Origin: Sclerodactyla briareus | Taxonomy: Eukaryota > Echinodermata > Holothuroidea > Dendrochirotida > Sclerodactylidae | Assembly: GCA_026419785.1 (NCBI GenBank) | Contig: JAODTK010005220.1 | Location: 248,001 to 312,000 of the forward strand | Reading direction: 5' to 3' | Length of the DNA: 64,000 nucleotides | Shown: piece by piece, positions 24,061-36,800 of the stretch | Layout of the letters: each line of letters starts with the position of its first letter | How positions within the stretch are numbered: the stretch's first letter is position 1 | Notes under the pieces: generated by a model | The model's database searches: none | What the model was told of the DNA's origin: nothing | The model's input: only the letters and a program-made list of their open reading frames with translations | Translations under genes and position numbers: made by a program

Positions 24061-24558
24061 CACATTTAGGTGGGCCTAACAAATAAATGCAGCAAGGACA
24101 ATTTCAATGTTCTTTGTTGGCAGACTGACACTTCCGTGGACTACTGTATGTGGGGTAATGCACTGTGGAGCTCGGTTTAATAGCCTCACAGGTTTGATCC
24201 TTATTGAAGCCATGATCCTCAAGAAAGTGATCAGAGCCCCTGTTCCTCTACCGAAAATAACTCTGGTCCCTGTCCAGAGATTCAGGAACCAGGGTGAACT
24301 TCCTTCTGAAAAAGTAAACCCCAGGAACCCATGACCCTGATACCTCATTTTTTGATCCCTGGAAAGGTCGTCCCACAGTTTGTAGGAACGTATTTTGTAT
24401 TGACTATATCGATCGCTGGGTTGGAGATCACTTATAGCGATCGGGCTGGGTTGGGATACACTCGAATGGATGATGTTCCGGGGTGGGTAACGTCAATGAT
24501 TAATATTGTGAGGCGAACCCCCCTCTTCAAATTGCTATTTCAAATGTAACAACTTTAG

Positions 24559-24823
24559 AGGCACGCTAACCTCCGGGAGGATCCAGCTGCACGGAGATCA
24601 ACACCTCACTGGCTCGAGGTCCCAGGTGACTCAGATCCTGGAATATTTTTCTCCATCCGGAGCGATCTACAACAGTCCCCATCTGCATCTGGCTGTTGAC
24701 ACGCAACCCCACAACCCCCGATATGCTACGTGAAGCCTACCCAGAGCATGATGATAAAGTCGTCAAGAAACAACTTGATGCGACTGGGAGGGTGTACCTG
24801 CCCTACCTCCATGAATGGAACAT
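24559..24823 (+). CDS. TSG101: TSG101 UEV-domain exon(s)
   Basis: Reading with small shifts gives DGSS-x-x-EIN-LTG at 24,577-24,615, GAIYN near 24,664, VPICIWLL at 24,672-24,700, ICYVKPTQSMMIK at 24,718-24,757 and DATGRVYLPYLHEWN-H to the end. The human counterpart runs DGSSRELMNLTGTIPVPYRG, then ...[24 protein letters not shown] and YLPYLHEWKH. The donor GTGAGT at 24,824 is strong, and the exon ends in phase 0 after a His codon, as in human. The start is uncertain: AACTTTAG at 24,558 is one possible acceptor. About 22 extra bases lie between the LTG segment and GAIYN, so there may be two exons, an insertion or an assembly error. Confidence 0.88.
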
Positions 24824-27800
24824 GTGAGTTACTTTAATGGGAGGGGGGTGGGGAAGGGGAGGGGGGAGGGGGATCTCGATCAGCAACTGCTATTGATCAG
24901 GCCCACTCAACCAAGGGTGATTAGTGAAAATGGGACCAAGCTTCATTTTGAAAGGAGTGAGGAAGTTTTTTCAAAATTTGGGCCATTATGTATTAGACGA
25001 TTTCAAGCTCATGTGCGCCAAACGGCTGCCCACTGGTGCCAAACGGAGCTCGCTCCCAGCTACACTCACCCCTCTTTCCAACTCCTAGGTTGGTATTGGG
25101 TGTTTCCAGCAGGCACTTTTTGGAACGAGCGGGATCTTTAGGGTCATTGACCTTCTATCCCTATACCTTTCTCTCAATCGTTGGCAGATCTCCCGAGGAA
25201 GAGGATGGGATGGCCATCCAGGTAAATCCAGGCATTCCATTTCACCACCTTTAGTCTTGTCCAAGACACTTTGCGGTCTACTTCCTTGCTCGTTTCCGTC
25301 TCATACTCCCTAACTCCCCCGATGCCCCCTCAAACTAACCTGGAGACAGAGGGGACGCTAGGGTGGCTAGATTGGAAGTTGTAGATATCGCCTGAATTTG
25401 ACTAATAGGCTCGATAGACGGTGGCATCGGTAAGTACGGAACAGAGGTGAGAAGTAGAACCCACAACCATGCAAGTGGGTTTTTGAGAATTTTGTCTCTT
25501 CACCCCCCCCTTTCCACAAAACTTTTTTTTTTTGTGTTGTTATGGCTCTCGCTTTACCACTGTGCAACACCCATGGAATTATGCAACCTATGATCTCTGT
25601 TGATCAAAACGTCCTTTAGCACTATAACCGATGGTCCAGGTTATTAATAGGCATCATTTTCACGTATACGAGTAACCAGGGCCGATCAATGCATAAAGGG
25701 GCATGAAGAACTGTTATGTCGGAAAACTGCAAAAAAATAAAATATGCTTCTCCTGCAGATTGGATCAGGAACGGTCCTACTGGGTCAGTGTTACCTAGGC
25801 TAAAGTTGAACGTCATCTAGGATCATGCTGGCCAGAATAAATAATCATTCTGGGGGTCAATATAGGATACAACGCTTCTCAACAAATTGAACTGTTCAGT
25901 TACGATGTAGTTGCACATTACTATCACTGTCACTATCAGTATATACAGGGTGTTCAGAAGTAAAAAACTAATTGAAGGGTCATTATAGGCCATTTCTTCT
26001 TAAAATTGTAAAATGTTCAATAAGTTGAATACGCAATGCGAGTTGGTCACAGTATTTACCAATATTAACATACACCCGGGGGTTCGTTTTTTCAGTCAAA
26101 AGTCTTAATGGCTGGAGGTTGTCACCACCCCACCATGATGATTGTTGGTATTGACTACTACTACAATATTGATCCTAGTACATATGGGGGTGTTTAGCAA
26201 GGCTGGTCAAAGATCACTGAGGTCCTTGCCTTAAAATTTTCCTGGCAAAACCAAATTAGAACACAAATGCTCAGTTCATGCCAGTTGGGTGATCGAAGTT
26301 TGGCTCAGCATTATTTAGGAACATTGTTGTTGTGTTTCAGGATTGGAGTACCAGTTTAAAATGTCATATATAGCCGACCATTGTCTCGTGAACTACTGCA
26401 CCAGTGGTGCTCTAGTAACAACTGGGTTAATTCTAGTATAACACACATGATTGCCTGTAGGTGGTTTGCTTACTGTTAAAGTCGATTGATCATGATGGGG
26501 TCCTGCTTTTCGTAGCTACTCTGACTATATCTCAGTGGATCCCTGCAAACACATTAGCAAAAAATGGATGTCTCCAAATGAAAAGTGAAGAGAAAGTTGT
26601 TTCCAATTAAGTCACTATTGGGCTCATAGTCAATGTTACAGTTCTAGATAATATCAGGTACAATGATTCCTGGTAGCGATTCATTGCGGTTATTGTCTCG
26701 CCAGAATGAAATTCTGGAGTAGATTAGTGTCTATGGCGTGTGTGTGTGTGTGTGCGTGTGGCGTAGCGTGGTGTGTGTGGTGTGTGTGTGTATGTGTCAC
26801 ACTTCCCTCGTGACGATCAGGATATCTTTCGAACGCCAAGTGCACTTCAAAACGAAATTTCAGGTACATCGGGGTTGGGTGAACACGATTCTGATATAGA
26901 TTTGGGGCACGCAAGTCTCACTAATTATGAGTTACTTACCTATTTTATATATGTGTGTATTAGGTCCTCTGAGCAAAGAAGTACGGATGAACGTAGGTGC
27001 TATGGTGACCTTGTTTGGCACATAGATTCGGTATATGGGTATATGAACCTGATTAGATTTTTCAACATAGTAAAATAGGGTCATCAAAGGTCAATTCGGG
27101 GTCCAAACTGTTTTTTTTGGCCATAACGTTGGAAGCAAATGTCTGCCGAGGGTGGAGGTGCACCATTGGTGAATTCACTCGTTGACCTCCATCTGTGTGG
27201 CGTTTGACCTCAATTTATCCCTTTTCCATGTTTTTGGCCGAATCAATTTTCCGAGGCCATTTTCCTTCGATCTCAAATGTACCGTCCGATCGAGAATGAA
27301 ACCATAATTTTGACCCCTTGGACCTTTGTGTGTGAAGAATATCGAGGTCAAAGTTTTTCAATGTGAAATTAAGTGTTCAGTTAGAAGGTACTTAGTGATT
27401 TTGTCATTGTGGATTTTTAGAATCAGCTGGTCCAACTACCCCTGAATATGAGGTCAACGGTCAAATTTGAATGAAGGTGCTATTTTTCGAGTTAGAGGTC
27501 AAAGAAACATTACAACGTTCAATTTCGTAAAAATTTTGATATCTGGCAGAGCTCTGTGTGCTGAATAGACGAAACAAACTCCTGCTTCATTCGGAAGCAC
27601 TCGGTTTTCTCAGTTACGAGGGGTCAAAGGTTGGTTTGGACTTTTTTGGGCAATAGCATCGTCAGTATATTTGGTAGACATTAATTCCCTTGTAGATTGC
27701 GTGCATCTCATCGGAAGTAACATTTTTCATAAACTGCAATGTCATCAAGTCATTCAAGGTCACTTATGGAGGAACAACTAATATTTTTGGAGACAACTTA

Positions 27801-30800
27801 CCGTGACTGGCTTTGGCAATGTTGAAATTTCAGGACAGTGGGGTGGGACGGTCATGGTGGAGAACATTTTTCCATAAAAACCATCATGTCATCAAAGGTC
27901 ATTCAGGGTCAACTATGGGCATATAACTTGCCATAGTAGGTTTCCCTCTGCAACAACTTCCAGTGACCTTTTCACTGATTTGGTTCCATATTTCAGACAG
28001 AGGGTACCCATCTGGGTTACTTTTTTGTTAAAATGGTCCATGTCATCGAGGTCATTAAAGGTCTATTGAGGTCAAACTGATTTTGTACTATATCCGGCAA
28101 TAGCAACTGGCTTGTTCAATCAAATACAAAAATGCTCCTGGAAGTGGACGTATCACATGGAGAGTTACAATTTTCATTAAAAACTGTCATGTATTGACAG
28201 GTCATCCAAAGTCAGTAAGGGGTCAAAAACTTTTCCTGGCGATAATCGCAGAAATTGCATACTGTGAAGGCTGGAAGTTCACCATTGTGATATAAGTGTT
28301 GACTTGCATGTGTGTGACCTCTGGACCTCAATTTGACCTCTGTCGGGTGGTCATGTGGTTGAAAGGTTGAGTCTTGATAAATTGCTTATTAAGGAGTACA
28401 GGCAAAAAAAAAGAAACTGATTATTTTTGATAGTGATAGACCTTTTGTGTGCTTTATGAGGGACCACCTCCCGTCTTTCGATCGGAACCCTTACTTTTGT
28501 GTAGTTAAAGGGTCAAATTAATTTAATACTTTTTTTCGCAATGACTAGGCGTGTTCTTGGATTCATATGCTTCTAGAGTGGATGCATCACATGGAGAGTA
28601 ACAATTTTTTATAAAACCCGCCATCATTGAAGGTCATCGAAAGTCACGTAGGGGTCAAAAAAGGATTTTAGTACTTTTTGCAATAGCACTGGCATTTAAC
28701 ATCAGAATCACCATGCTCCTAGGGTGGATGTATGCAACATGGGTCTAAGTTCACTTTTCATAAAAACTCCCATTTCATTACTAGGTCATTCAAGGTCACT
28801 TAGGGTCAAAAACTGTTCTCACCTCTGGCCACAATCGGAATTGAATACTGTGAAGCTGGCAGTTTTCACCTTGTGATATAATTGTTGACGCTGCATGTGT
28901 GTGACCTCTTGACCCTCATTTGACCAGCTGTCAGGTGTCATGTGGATTAAAGGTTGAGTCTTGAATAATGTGCTTACTTCGGAGTTATGGCAAAAAACAT
29001 AGGACTGGTTATTATTGTGATATCTTGATGAACTTTGTGGGCTTATGGAGAAAACCAACTCCTGCTCCGATCGGACGCATACGTTTGGGTAGTTACAAGG
29101 GTCAAAGTTTACATTTATAGCTTTGTTGCAATAAACATTAGGCATGTTTCATTGGAACCTGCAAATGCTCGTAGGAGTGAATGTATCACAGGGAGAGTAA
29201 CACTTTTTATACAAACCGCCATGCCATTGAAGGTCATTAAAGTCACGTAGGGGTCAAAACGTGGATTTTAATACTTTTGTTGCAATAGCACTGGGCGTGT
29301 TATCAGAATCCAAAATGCTCCCAGGAGTGATGTATCACATGGGAGTTACAATTTTCTAAAACTGCATGTCATTAAAGGTCATCAATGGTCACTTAGGGGT
29401 CAAAACTGTTTTCCTGGCCGTAATCCGGAGATTGATATCTTGTGAAGGCGAAGGTTCACCATTGGTGATATAATTGTTGACCCTCATGGTGTGTGGACCC
29501 CTGACCTCAATTTTGACCTCTTCGGGTGGTCATGTGCGTTTGAAGTCGATCTGGATAAATGTGCTTATTAAGGATTAACGGACAAAAAAAATAGACAAGG
29601 TTTTGCAAAGTGGGGCGATATACAATTGCGGTCTAAACCCGCCAGGCGGTTTCTATTTAAGTAGGTAAGTAGCCTAATTTTAGGTATCTATTGTTCATGG
29701 GCTCGTTAGCAAGTTAACAGCTGAACCGGAGTGCTATGGTGACTTGGTTGGCACGTAGATGCGAATGAATAGAGTAACTGATTAGATTTTTCAGCGTCAA
29801 ATATCTAATTGGGTCCGTCTAATTTGCATAATTTATGCGAAATTCACAGGTATCAGATTTTTCTCAGTCCTCACCACTCAGTTTGTGAATAAGCACTATT
29901 GTGGATTATTCACTCTATAGTCTGCGTCGTGTATTATTCACATAGGGTTGTTGGAAACACGGGGTCCATTCAGTGTTCTATATCGCATGGTGTTTCCCAA
30001 ATGTTCAAAGGTTGGTTTGTTTTTCCTGAATCGTGATTGGTATGGTCTACCCTAGTTTAGTCCCCAAGAATGTTAACATCACATTGACTTAAATTCACTG
30101 GGGGTTATTCAGTGTGTATTGTGCCTTTCATGCAAATGTTCAAGTTTTAGGATTCCGATGAAATGTATTCAGTGTGGTCCTGAGATATGTGCAATAGGCA
30201 AATGCGTCATAGGAAGTGGAATATTGTGTCTAATTTGCATAATCAGGGATCTTAGTCACATTTCCACAAAACTTCACTTCTTCACTCTTCAGTAACATTG
30301 GCCATTATCAGTCCTTACGAATTGAAATTTGATCACTGCTTCATAGGGTGTAAAATGCTATACCAAACTCTTAAAGCACCACTTTAATTCCTTGAACTGT
30401 TTGTGGACTATTGATGGCACAACACTGATCGCGCAACCGCGAGACACTGGGGGCGATCCGCCTTCTTTTGGGAGGAATAGTCTCTGTGCAATCCCATAAT
30501 ATTTATATTAAGAGAATCATCTTGTGTATCTCAATAAATATGTATATTAGTATTCGGCTATCCCTTGAACATAAGAGCCTCTGACAGGGTAAACACTGAA
30601 AGAACAAGCAGGCTTGGCATACAACATAGGTTATTTCGTGAAGACAGAAACGGTATCTATAGGTCCAACCCTATTTTAATACGTTTCCTATGTGGCGTTA
30701 TTGGCCTTCAGTTTGGTCCATTTTGCAGAGGAAATTGGGAGATCCCAATTGCTCCATAATTCATGACGTCACACTTGGCTCACCCTGGAGTGTGTCTTGT

Positions 30801-33800
30801 AGTTGCATTGGTCTCATTTTGTTCGATCCTCTCCCATGGCTAAATGCTCTTTCAAGGAAAGGTAACTGTAAGTTACAATATAAAACAAGATGTTCGCAGT
30901 TTGTGCAAGTAATACAATCATCTTAGCGCCTGATGGATGCTTTTGCGATTCTTGCCCTATGACACATGAATTCACAAACTCACAGGACTGTACCTCTGTA
31001 ACGGAAAGTCATAATGAACTTTTTCTTCCAGCTAATATTTCGCCTCTCAATCATCCGCAGTTGACCTTTGTTTCAGTTGATGCCAAATTTACAATTGTGG
31101 ATTCTTCTTGCCAGCCAATTCCGATCTGATTGGCTGATCCAGTGATGACCTCGGGTTCATTGAGAACTGCCCTTGTTCGCCACGCCTGCCCCCACAGGGT
31201 ACCCAGGTGGCCAACGCCCAGCCCCCGGCTGCCCACCCCCCCCCTCCACGGGATACCCTCCAGCAGGTAACCTGCCATGGCTGTTCTCACCAGTGTCGTC
31301 CAGTATCAGGTGATAGGGGGGTTAAAATGCATTTCAGTAGGGATGTGACTGGGGACGGGTGATGCCTTCATGTAGGAGGATGATGCAATCTCAAGCGGGA
31401 ATTATTAACAGCTCAGGACTCTCTCGTTAGCTGTCAAATGCCACAGCCTACACTTTGCCAATTTCAGGCCCTCTGTAACTAAGTAATCGAAGTAAAGATA
31501 TCCCTGAAGAAACACTTCAACCAGTTTGTTACTAAAATGTGAAACATTGCTTAAATATCAGTGAAAGAAAGCATCCAAGCATTCAAATACATGAAAAAAG
31601 TTTCTGCAAACAAGTTTGTGAAAGAAAAATTATTACTAAAGTTGAGTGAAACTTCTATTAGCACGACTTTGTGATTTTTTTTTCTCCCTTGGATAGCGTA
31701 GTATTCACAACGTCAGCAAGTTTAGCGCTAGAATTCTGGGGTTGATTTGGCTGTAACTTTGTTGTACCCTTGGCCACTTTGTCACATGTCGTAGCGTGTA
31801 TTATTTAGACGCAGGTGATAGGAGAGCAACCACAGGATAATTCTAGACCCTGGTGCAGGGCAGAAAACTGCCAGACGTGTATATGCCCACAGAAATTACC
31901 TTCTCGGTGGACCTCATTCAGACAGACCTATTAAGAATGTCCATTGACCTTTGGTGACTTTGAATGACCTACCTTTGTGTCGTCGTAACCAACTGTGGTG
32001 GTCGCATAGACTTCCCATGTTTCCGTTGATAAAAATAAAATGATAATGATAAAAAAAAAAAATAGTCAAGTCCTCTAATTCACATAAAATTATGGCAACT
32101 TTGACCTGTGACCATGTTGTTTGGAATTAACAACATTCCACATCCACTCAGTTCCATTCAATCTGTTGAGAAAAGAAACAACATAATTTGCCCTCCGTAA
32201 CCTGGTCTTCTAAACATTGAAACCAGGAAAGCGAGTAGCCATGTGCTAGGTGTTGGGATTGTACGTGGCTCGACCGCGTCAACGCACTCCGTGACGAGAA
32301 AACTGAACCCTCGGATTACAATGACGCCACTTCCTCCACTAACCCGTGGGTACGCCTATACAATAAGACTTGCTTCTCCAACCTTTATGTAACAAGAGGT
32401 TATATAATGAGGGGAACTACGGCCTCACTCCAGTAAAACAGAATAACGATAGTCAAGATCCAAATTCCTATTTACGCAATTCACTTGGCCCACTCGCCCA
32501 TGAATCTACATGATCCTCGGCCAGTCGCCACTGATGAATATGCATGAGGTAGCACCGACCGAAGTAACATCGACCAGCTAATGGTCATGGAGTGCGTCAA
32601 TGCGTTCCCAGCGCTCACATGACAGGGAGTGTAAGCCCGGCTTCTAGGCGCACGTCTCCGTCACTGTCAATGTACCTACTCTTGACTCGGGTCCGAGTAG
32701 GATCCTAGCCCCAAGTAAACATATAACATTCATTAAAAATTAATGTGTCGTAAACTTTCACCTAACTGCCTGCCACAAGATATCGACACAATCTGCTCCA
32801 TGCCCGTCCATGTGGCTATAACCAGGACTATGCCGATGCCGAGCCCTGCTAGCGTGGGCAAGCGGGCGGTACCCCGGCAATACCCATACCGCCCCCCAAC
32901 CTGGGTACCCCCCGGTTTACCCTGGGCAACACCGTACCCGCGGGTAGCAGTAATGCCTACCGCTCAGCCTCCCGTGAGCTATCCATTCCAAGCGTACAGC
33001 AGAGCCCGGCCCAGTACAGCTCCTCACCCCCAGTTATGTCATACAGCTTCTTGTATTTTTTTCGCTGTTATTCTCTCTATATGAACTCTGCTAACACGCA
33101 CACAAAAATCAACTTTACTTTGCTATTTTGGGTGCCTTGAATATACTTTGTCTATGCTTACAAACTGTAACTTGCCAAGCAGATGCTATTGTACACTCTA
33201 TTGTTACATGCCATTGTAACTTTATGGTTAACTCTATGGTAAAATTGCTGGTGATACATTTCTTTGAGGACCCACAAAGCCTTTGTTCATGTCTTCAACT
33301 CATTTCCACACCCTTGGTGGTGGACGTGGCCTTCTTGCCCCGTTGTACCAAGAGGGTGTCACTCTCTCACAGAACGCTCCAAGGCCATCGTCACCTGTCT
33401 GATGAACTGTTACCTACCACCGGTTCTGAGGTCCCAGTGGGTGAACCAGGAGCCAGTTAAAGGACAACTGCAAGGACATAATGACGTGCTATATATAGTT
33501 AGGGGAAAAACTAAATATCCAAACCGGTCTCGTTTTCATTCCATTCACCACCATATCTGTGAATAGAGCACTATTGTGATTATCACTATACTAAAATTGT
33601 ATTATTACACATAGGGTGGAGAAACACGGGAGGTACATTCAGTGTGCTATTTCGCATGGTGTTCCCAAATTCAAATTTGTTTGATTTTCCTGAAGCTGAT
33701 TGGTATGGTCTACTTAGTTGTATTCCCCAAAATGGTTAACATAACATTGACTTAAGTCACTGGGGGTTATGCAGGGGTAAAATGATTCAATTCATGCAAA

Positions 33801-36800
33801 TGTTCAAGTTTTGAATTCCAATGGTACAAGTGGGGTCTGAGTTATGTGAAATGAGCAATTGCGTCAATAGGAAGTTGAAATATTGTGTGTCTCTAATTTG
33901 CATAATTCAGGCGATCTTAGTCACATTTCCACCAAACTTATACTCTTCACTCTTCCGTAGACATTGTCCATTATCGTCATTCGAATTTGAAATTGCTCAC
34001 TGATTAATAGGGTGTTACTGCTATACCAAAGATCTTAAAGCAACACATTTAATTCCTGTAACTGGTTTGCCTGGTGACTATTAGATGGAACAACACTGAT
34101 CGCGCAACCAGGCGAGACACTGGGGGCGATCGCCTGTTTGGGGGAAGGAATAGTTCATCGTGCAATCAACATAATAATTTATATAAGCGAATCTCTTTGT
34201 GGTACTCGAATAAATATAGTATATTAGTATATTGCTATCCTAAACATAAAGAGACTCTGACAGGGTAAACTGAAAGACAATGCAGGCTTGGATACAACAG
34301 AGGTTATATCGTGAGACAGGAAAACGTATCATAGGTCCAAACCCTAGTTTAATACAGTGTTCCTATGTGGAGTTATTGAATATTGGCCTTCAAATTTAAT
34401 TCATTATGCAGAGAAACTAAGGAGAATCCCAATTGCTCAATAATGCAGACGCTCCTCACATGGACAACCCTGGAATTGTGTCTGGTATTTCATTGTCTCA
34501 TTGTGTCGATCCTCTCCCATAGCTAAATGTGCTTTCGAAGTGAAAGTAATGATGATTTTAAATAGAAAACAAAGATTTTTCGCAGGGTTGTGCAAGTATG
34601 ACTCCATTCATTATCGCATGATGCGGTGCTTTCGACTCTGCCGATAACATGACACAAACTTCAAAGGACTGTAATCTTGTAACGGAAAGTCAATGAACTT
34701 TTTTCTCAAGCTATATATTTGCCTCTCATAAGTCATCCTGCCAGTTGACTTTGTGTCAGTTGATGCAAATTTACATTGTGATTCTTCTTTCTCGCCAAAT
34801 TCAGATCTGATTGGGCTGATCCAGGTGATGACCGTCGTGTTCAGTGAGAACTGCCCTGTGTTCGCTCGGCCTGCAACCAGCAGGGGTACACCAGGGGGCC
34901 AACCACAGCCCCCGGCGGCCCAGCCACATCCACAGGATACCTCCAGCAGGTAAACTGCCATGCTGGTGTGACCAGTGTTGTCCTCATCCATGTGACTAGG
35001 GGGTTAATGCATTTCATGTAGGTATTTTACTTGGGCCGGTTTGATGTCATTTCATGTAGAGGATGTGCCATGCCTCAAGCGGAATTATAATATCAGTCTC
35101 CGGACTCTTCTCCGTTGCTTCAAATCCACCCCACACTTCCACTCCAGGCACCTTAAACTAAATTAAGCGAGTAAAGATTCCCGAAGTAAACCCCCTTGCA
35201 CACAGTTTGTTACTAATTTTAAACTTGCTAAATCTCCATTGAAAAGCAATCCAAAGCAATTTCAAATACACTAAAAAATTTCTGCAACAATTTGTAATTA
35301 AAAATGTTTACTAAAGTGTGCGAGTGAAACTTTCTAAGCACTGACTTTTGTGATTTTTTTCTCACCAGTTTTGATAAGCGTGGATTTTCACAACGGCATC
35401 AGTTCGCGCAGAATTTTGGGTTTTTGGTGTAACTTTTTTGTACCCTTGCACTTTGTCACATGTCCGTAGCGTGTATTAGAACTCAAGGTGATAGGAGGCA
35501 TCCACAGGATAATATAGACATTGGCATCAGTAAACTGCCGCGGTATATCCCCACAGAATTACCTTCTCGGACCTCATTCAGAAAGAGCATATTAAAAGAT
35601 GTCCATTGGACCTTTGTGGGACTTTGAAATCCCCTATCCTGTTGTTTTCAGAACCAACTGGTGGTCCATATACTTCCCAGGTTTCCGTTGAAAAAAATAA
35701 ATAATAATGATAAAAAAACAATAGTTCAAAAGTGTCCTCTGATTCGCATAACTTATGCAACTTTGACCTGTGACCATGTTGTTTTGTACCAACAATAGTC
35801 CACATCCAACTCAGTTCCATTCAAATTTTTAAGAAAAGAACACATAATTTGACCTCCAGTAACCTGGTCCTTCTAGACATTGAAACCTGAACGAGTAGGC
35901 CAGGGCTGATGTGTTGGGATTGTCACGTGGCTCGACCGCGTCAACGCACTCCGTGCCGAGATTCAATGACCCATCTGATTACAATGAACGCTCCTACTCT
36001 CCACTACCCTGTGTAAGCTATATACAATAAGCTTGCGTCTCCACACCTTATTGTAACAATAGAGGTATATAAACAATTAGGGGAACTAACGGCCTCACTC
36101 CCAGTAACCTAATAACGATATTCAAGATCAAATTCCTAATTACGCATTCACATTGGCGCCAATCGGCATATGAATACAGAGTCTCGGCGCCAGTCGCCTG
36201 ATGAATATGCATGAGGTAGCACCGACCGAAGTAAGATCGACCAGCCAATGCGTCAGGAGTGCGTCAATGCAGTTCAGGCCACCTGACGGGATTGTAAGCC
36301 TCTGCTAGGCACTGTCCAGTCACTGTCAACTGTAGCCTGACTCTTGACATCTGTGCCGAGTATGATCCTAGCCCACATGTAACAGTATAATCATCATGTA
36401 TAATAAGTTACTGTGTCGATAACTTTCACACCTAACTGCCGCCACAAGATAATCAGACATCAATCCTGCTCCATGCCCTTCCAGGTGGCTATCAACCAGG
36501 ACAGATGCCGATGCCGGAGCCTGGCTATCCTGGGCAGGCGGGCGGTTAGGTTACCCCGGCAATAACCCATACCGACCCCCCAACACTGGGTACCCCGTTA
36601 CCCTGGGCAGACACCGTACCCGCAGGGAGGAGGAAGCCCTACCGCTCAGCCTCCCCGTGAGCGATCCATCCCAAGGTACAGCAAAGCCGGGCCCAGTACA
36701 GCTCCCACCCCAGGATGTATACAGCTTGGATGTCTGTCTGTCTGTTTATCTATTATATGAATCTGCTTAACACGACACAAAAATTACCTTTTACTTGCTA

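Larger units (their letters stand above)
29875..33530 (+). repeat. Copy 1 of a 3.7-kb tandem duplication
   Basis: This block aligns from end to end with the next one. Shared landmarks in order are GAGCACTATTGTG, CGCAACC-GAGACACTGGGGGCGAT, ATTGGCCTTCA, CGATCCTCTCCCAT, TSG101 linker exon A, GTACCCTTG, GTGTTGGGATTGT-CGTGGCTCGACCGCG, ATGAATATGCATGAGGTAGC, TSG101 linker exon B, TACTTTGTCTATGCTTAC and GTTAGGGGAAAA. The match covers introns and exons alike, at very roughly 80-85% with many short indels (estimated by eye). Confidence 0.93.

Noticed and set aside
25949-25975. Possible transposon end ACAGGGTGTTCAGAAGTAA
   Set aside because: No inverted partner or transposase was found within several kilobases.
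32812-36713. Annexin A7/A11 or peflin-type Gly-Tyr-Pro linker
   Set aside because: The adjoining exons give SDLIGLIQVM, VFSENCPVFARP and the steadiness box, which fix the gene as TSG101.
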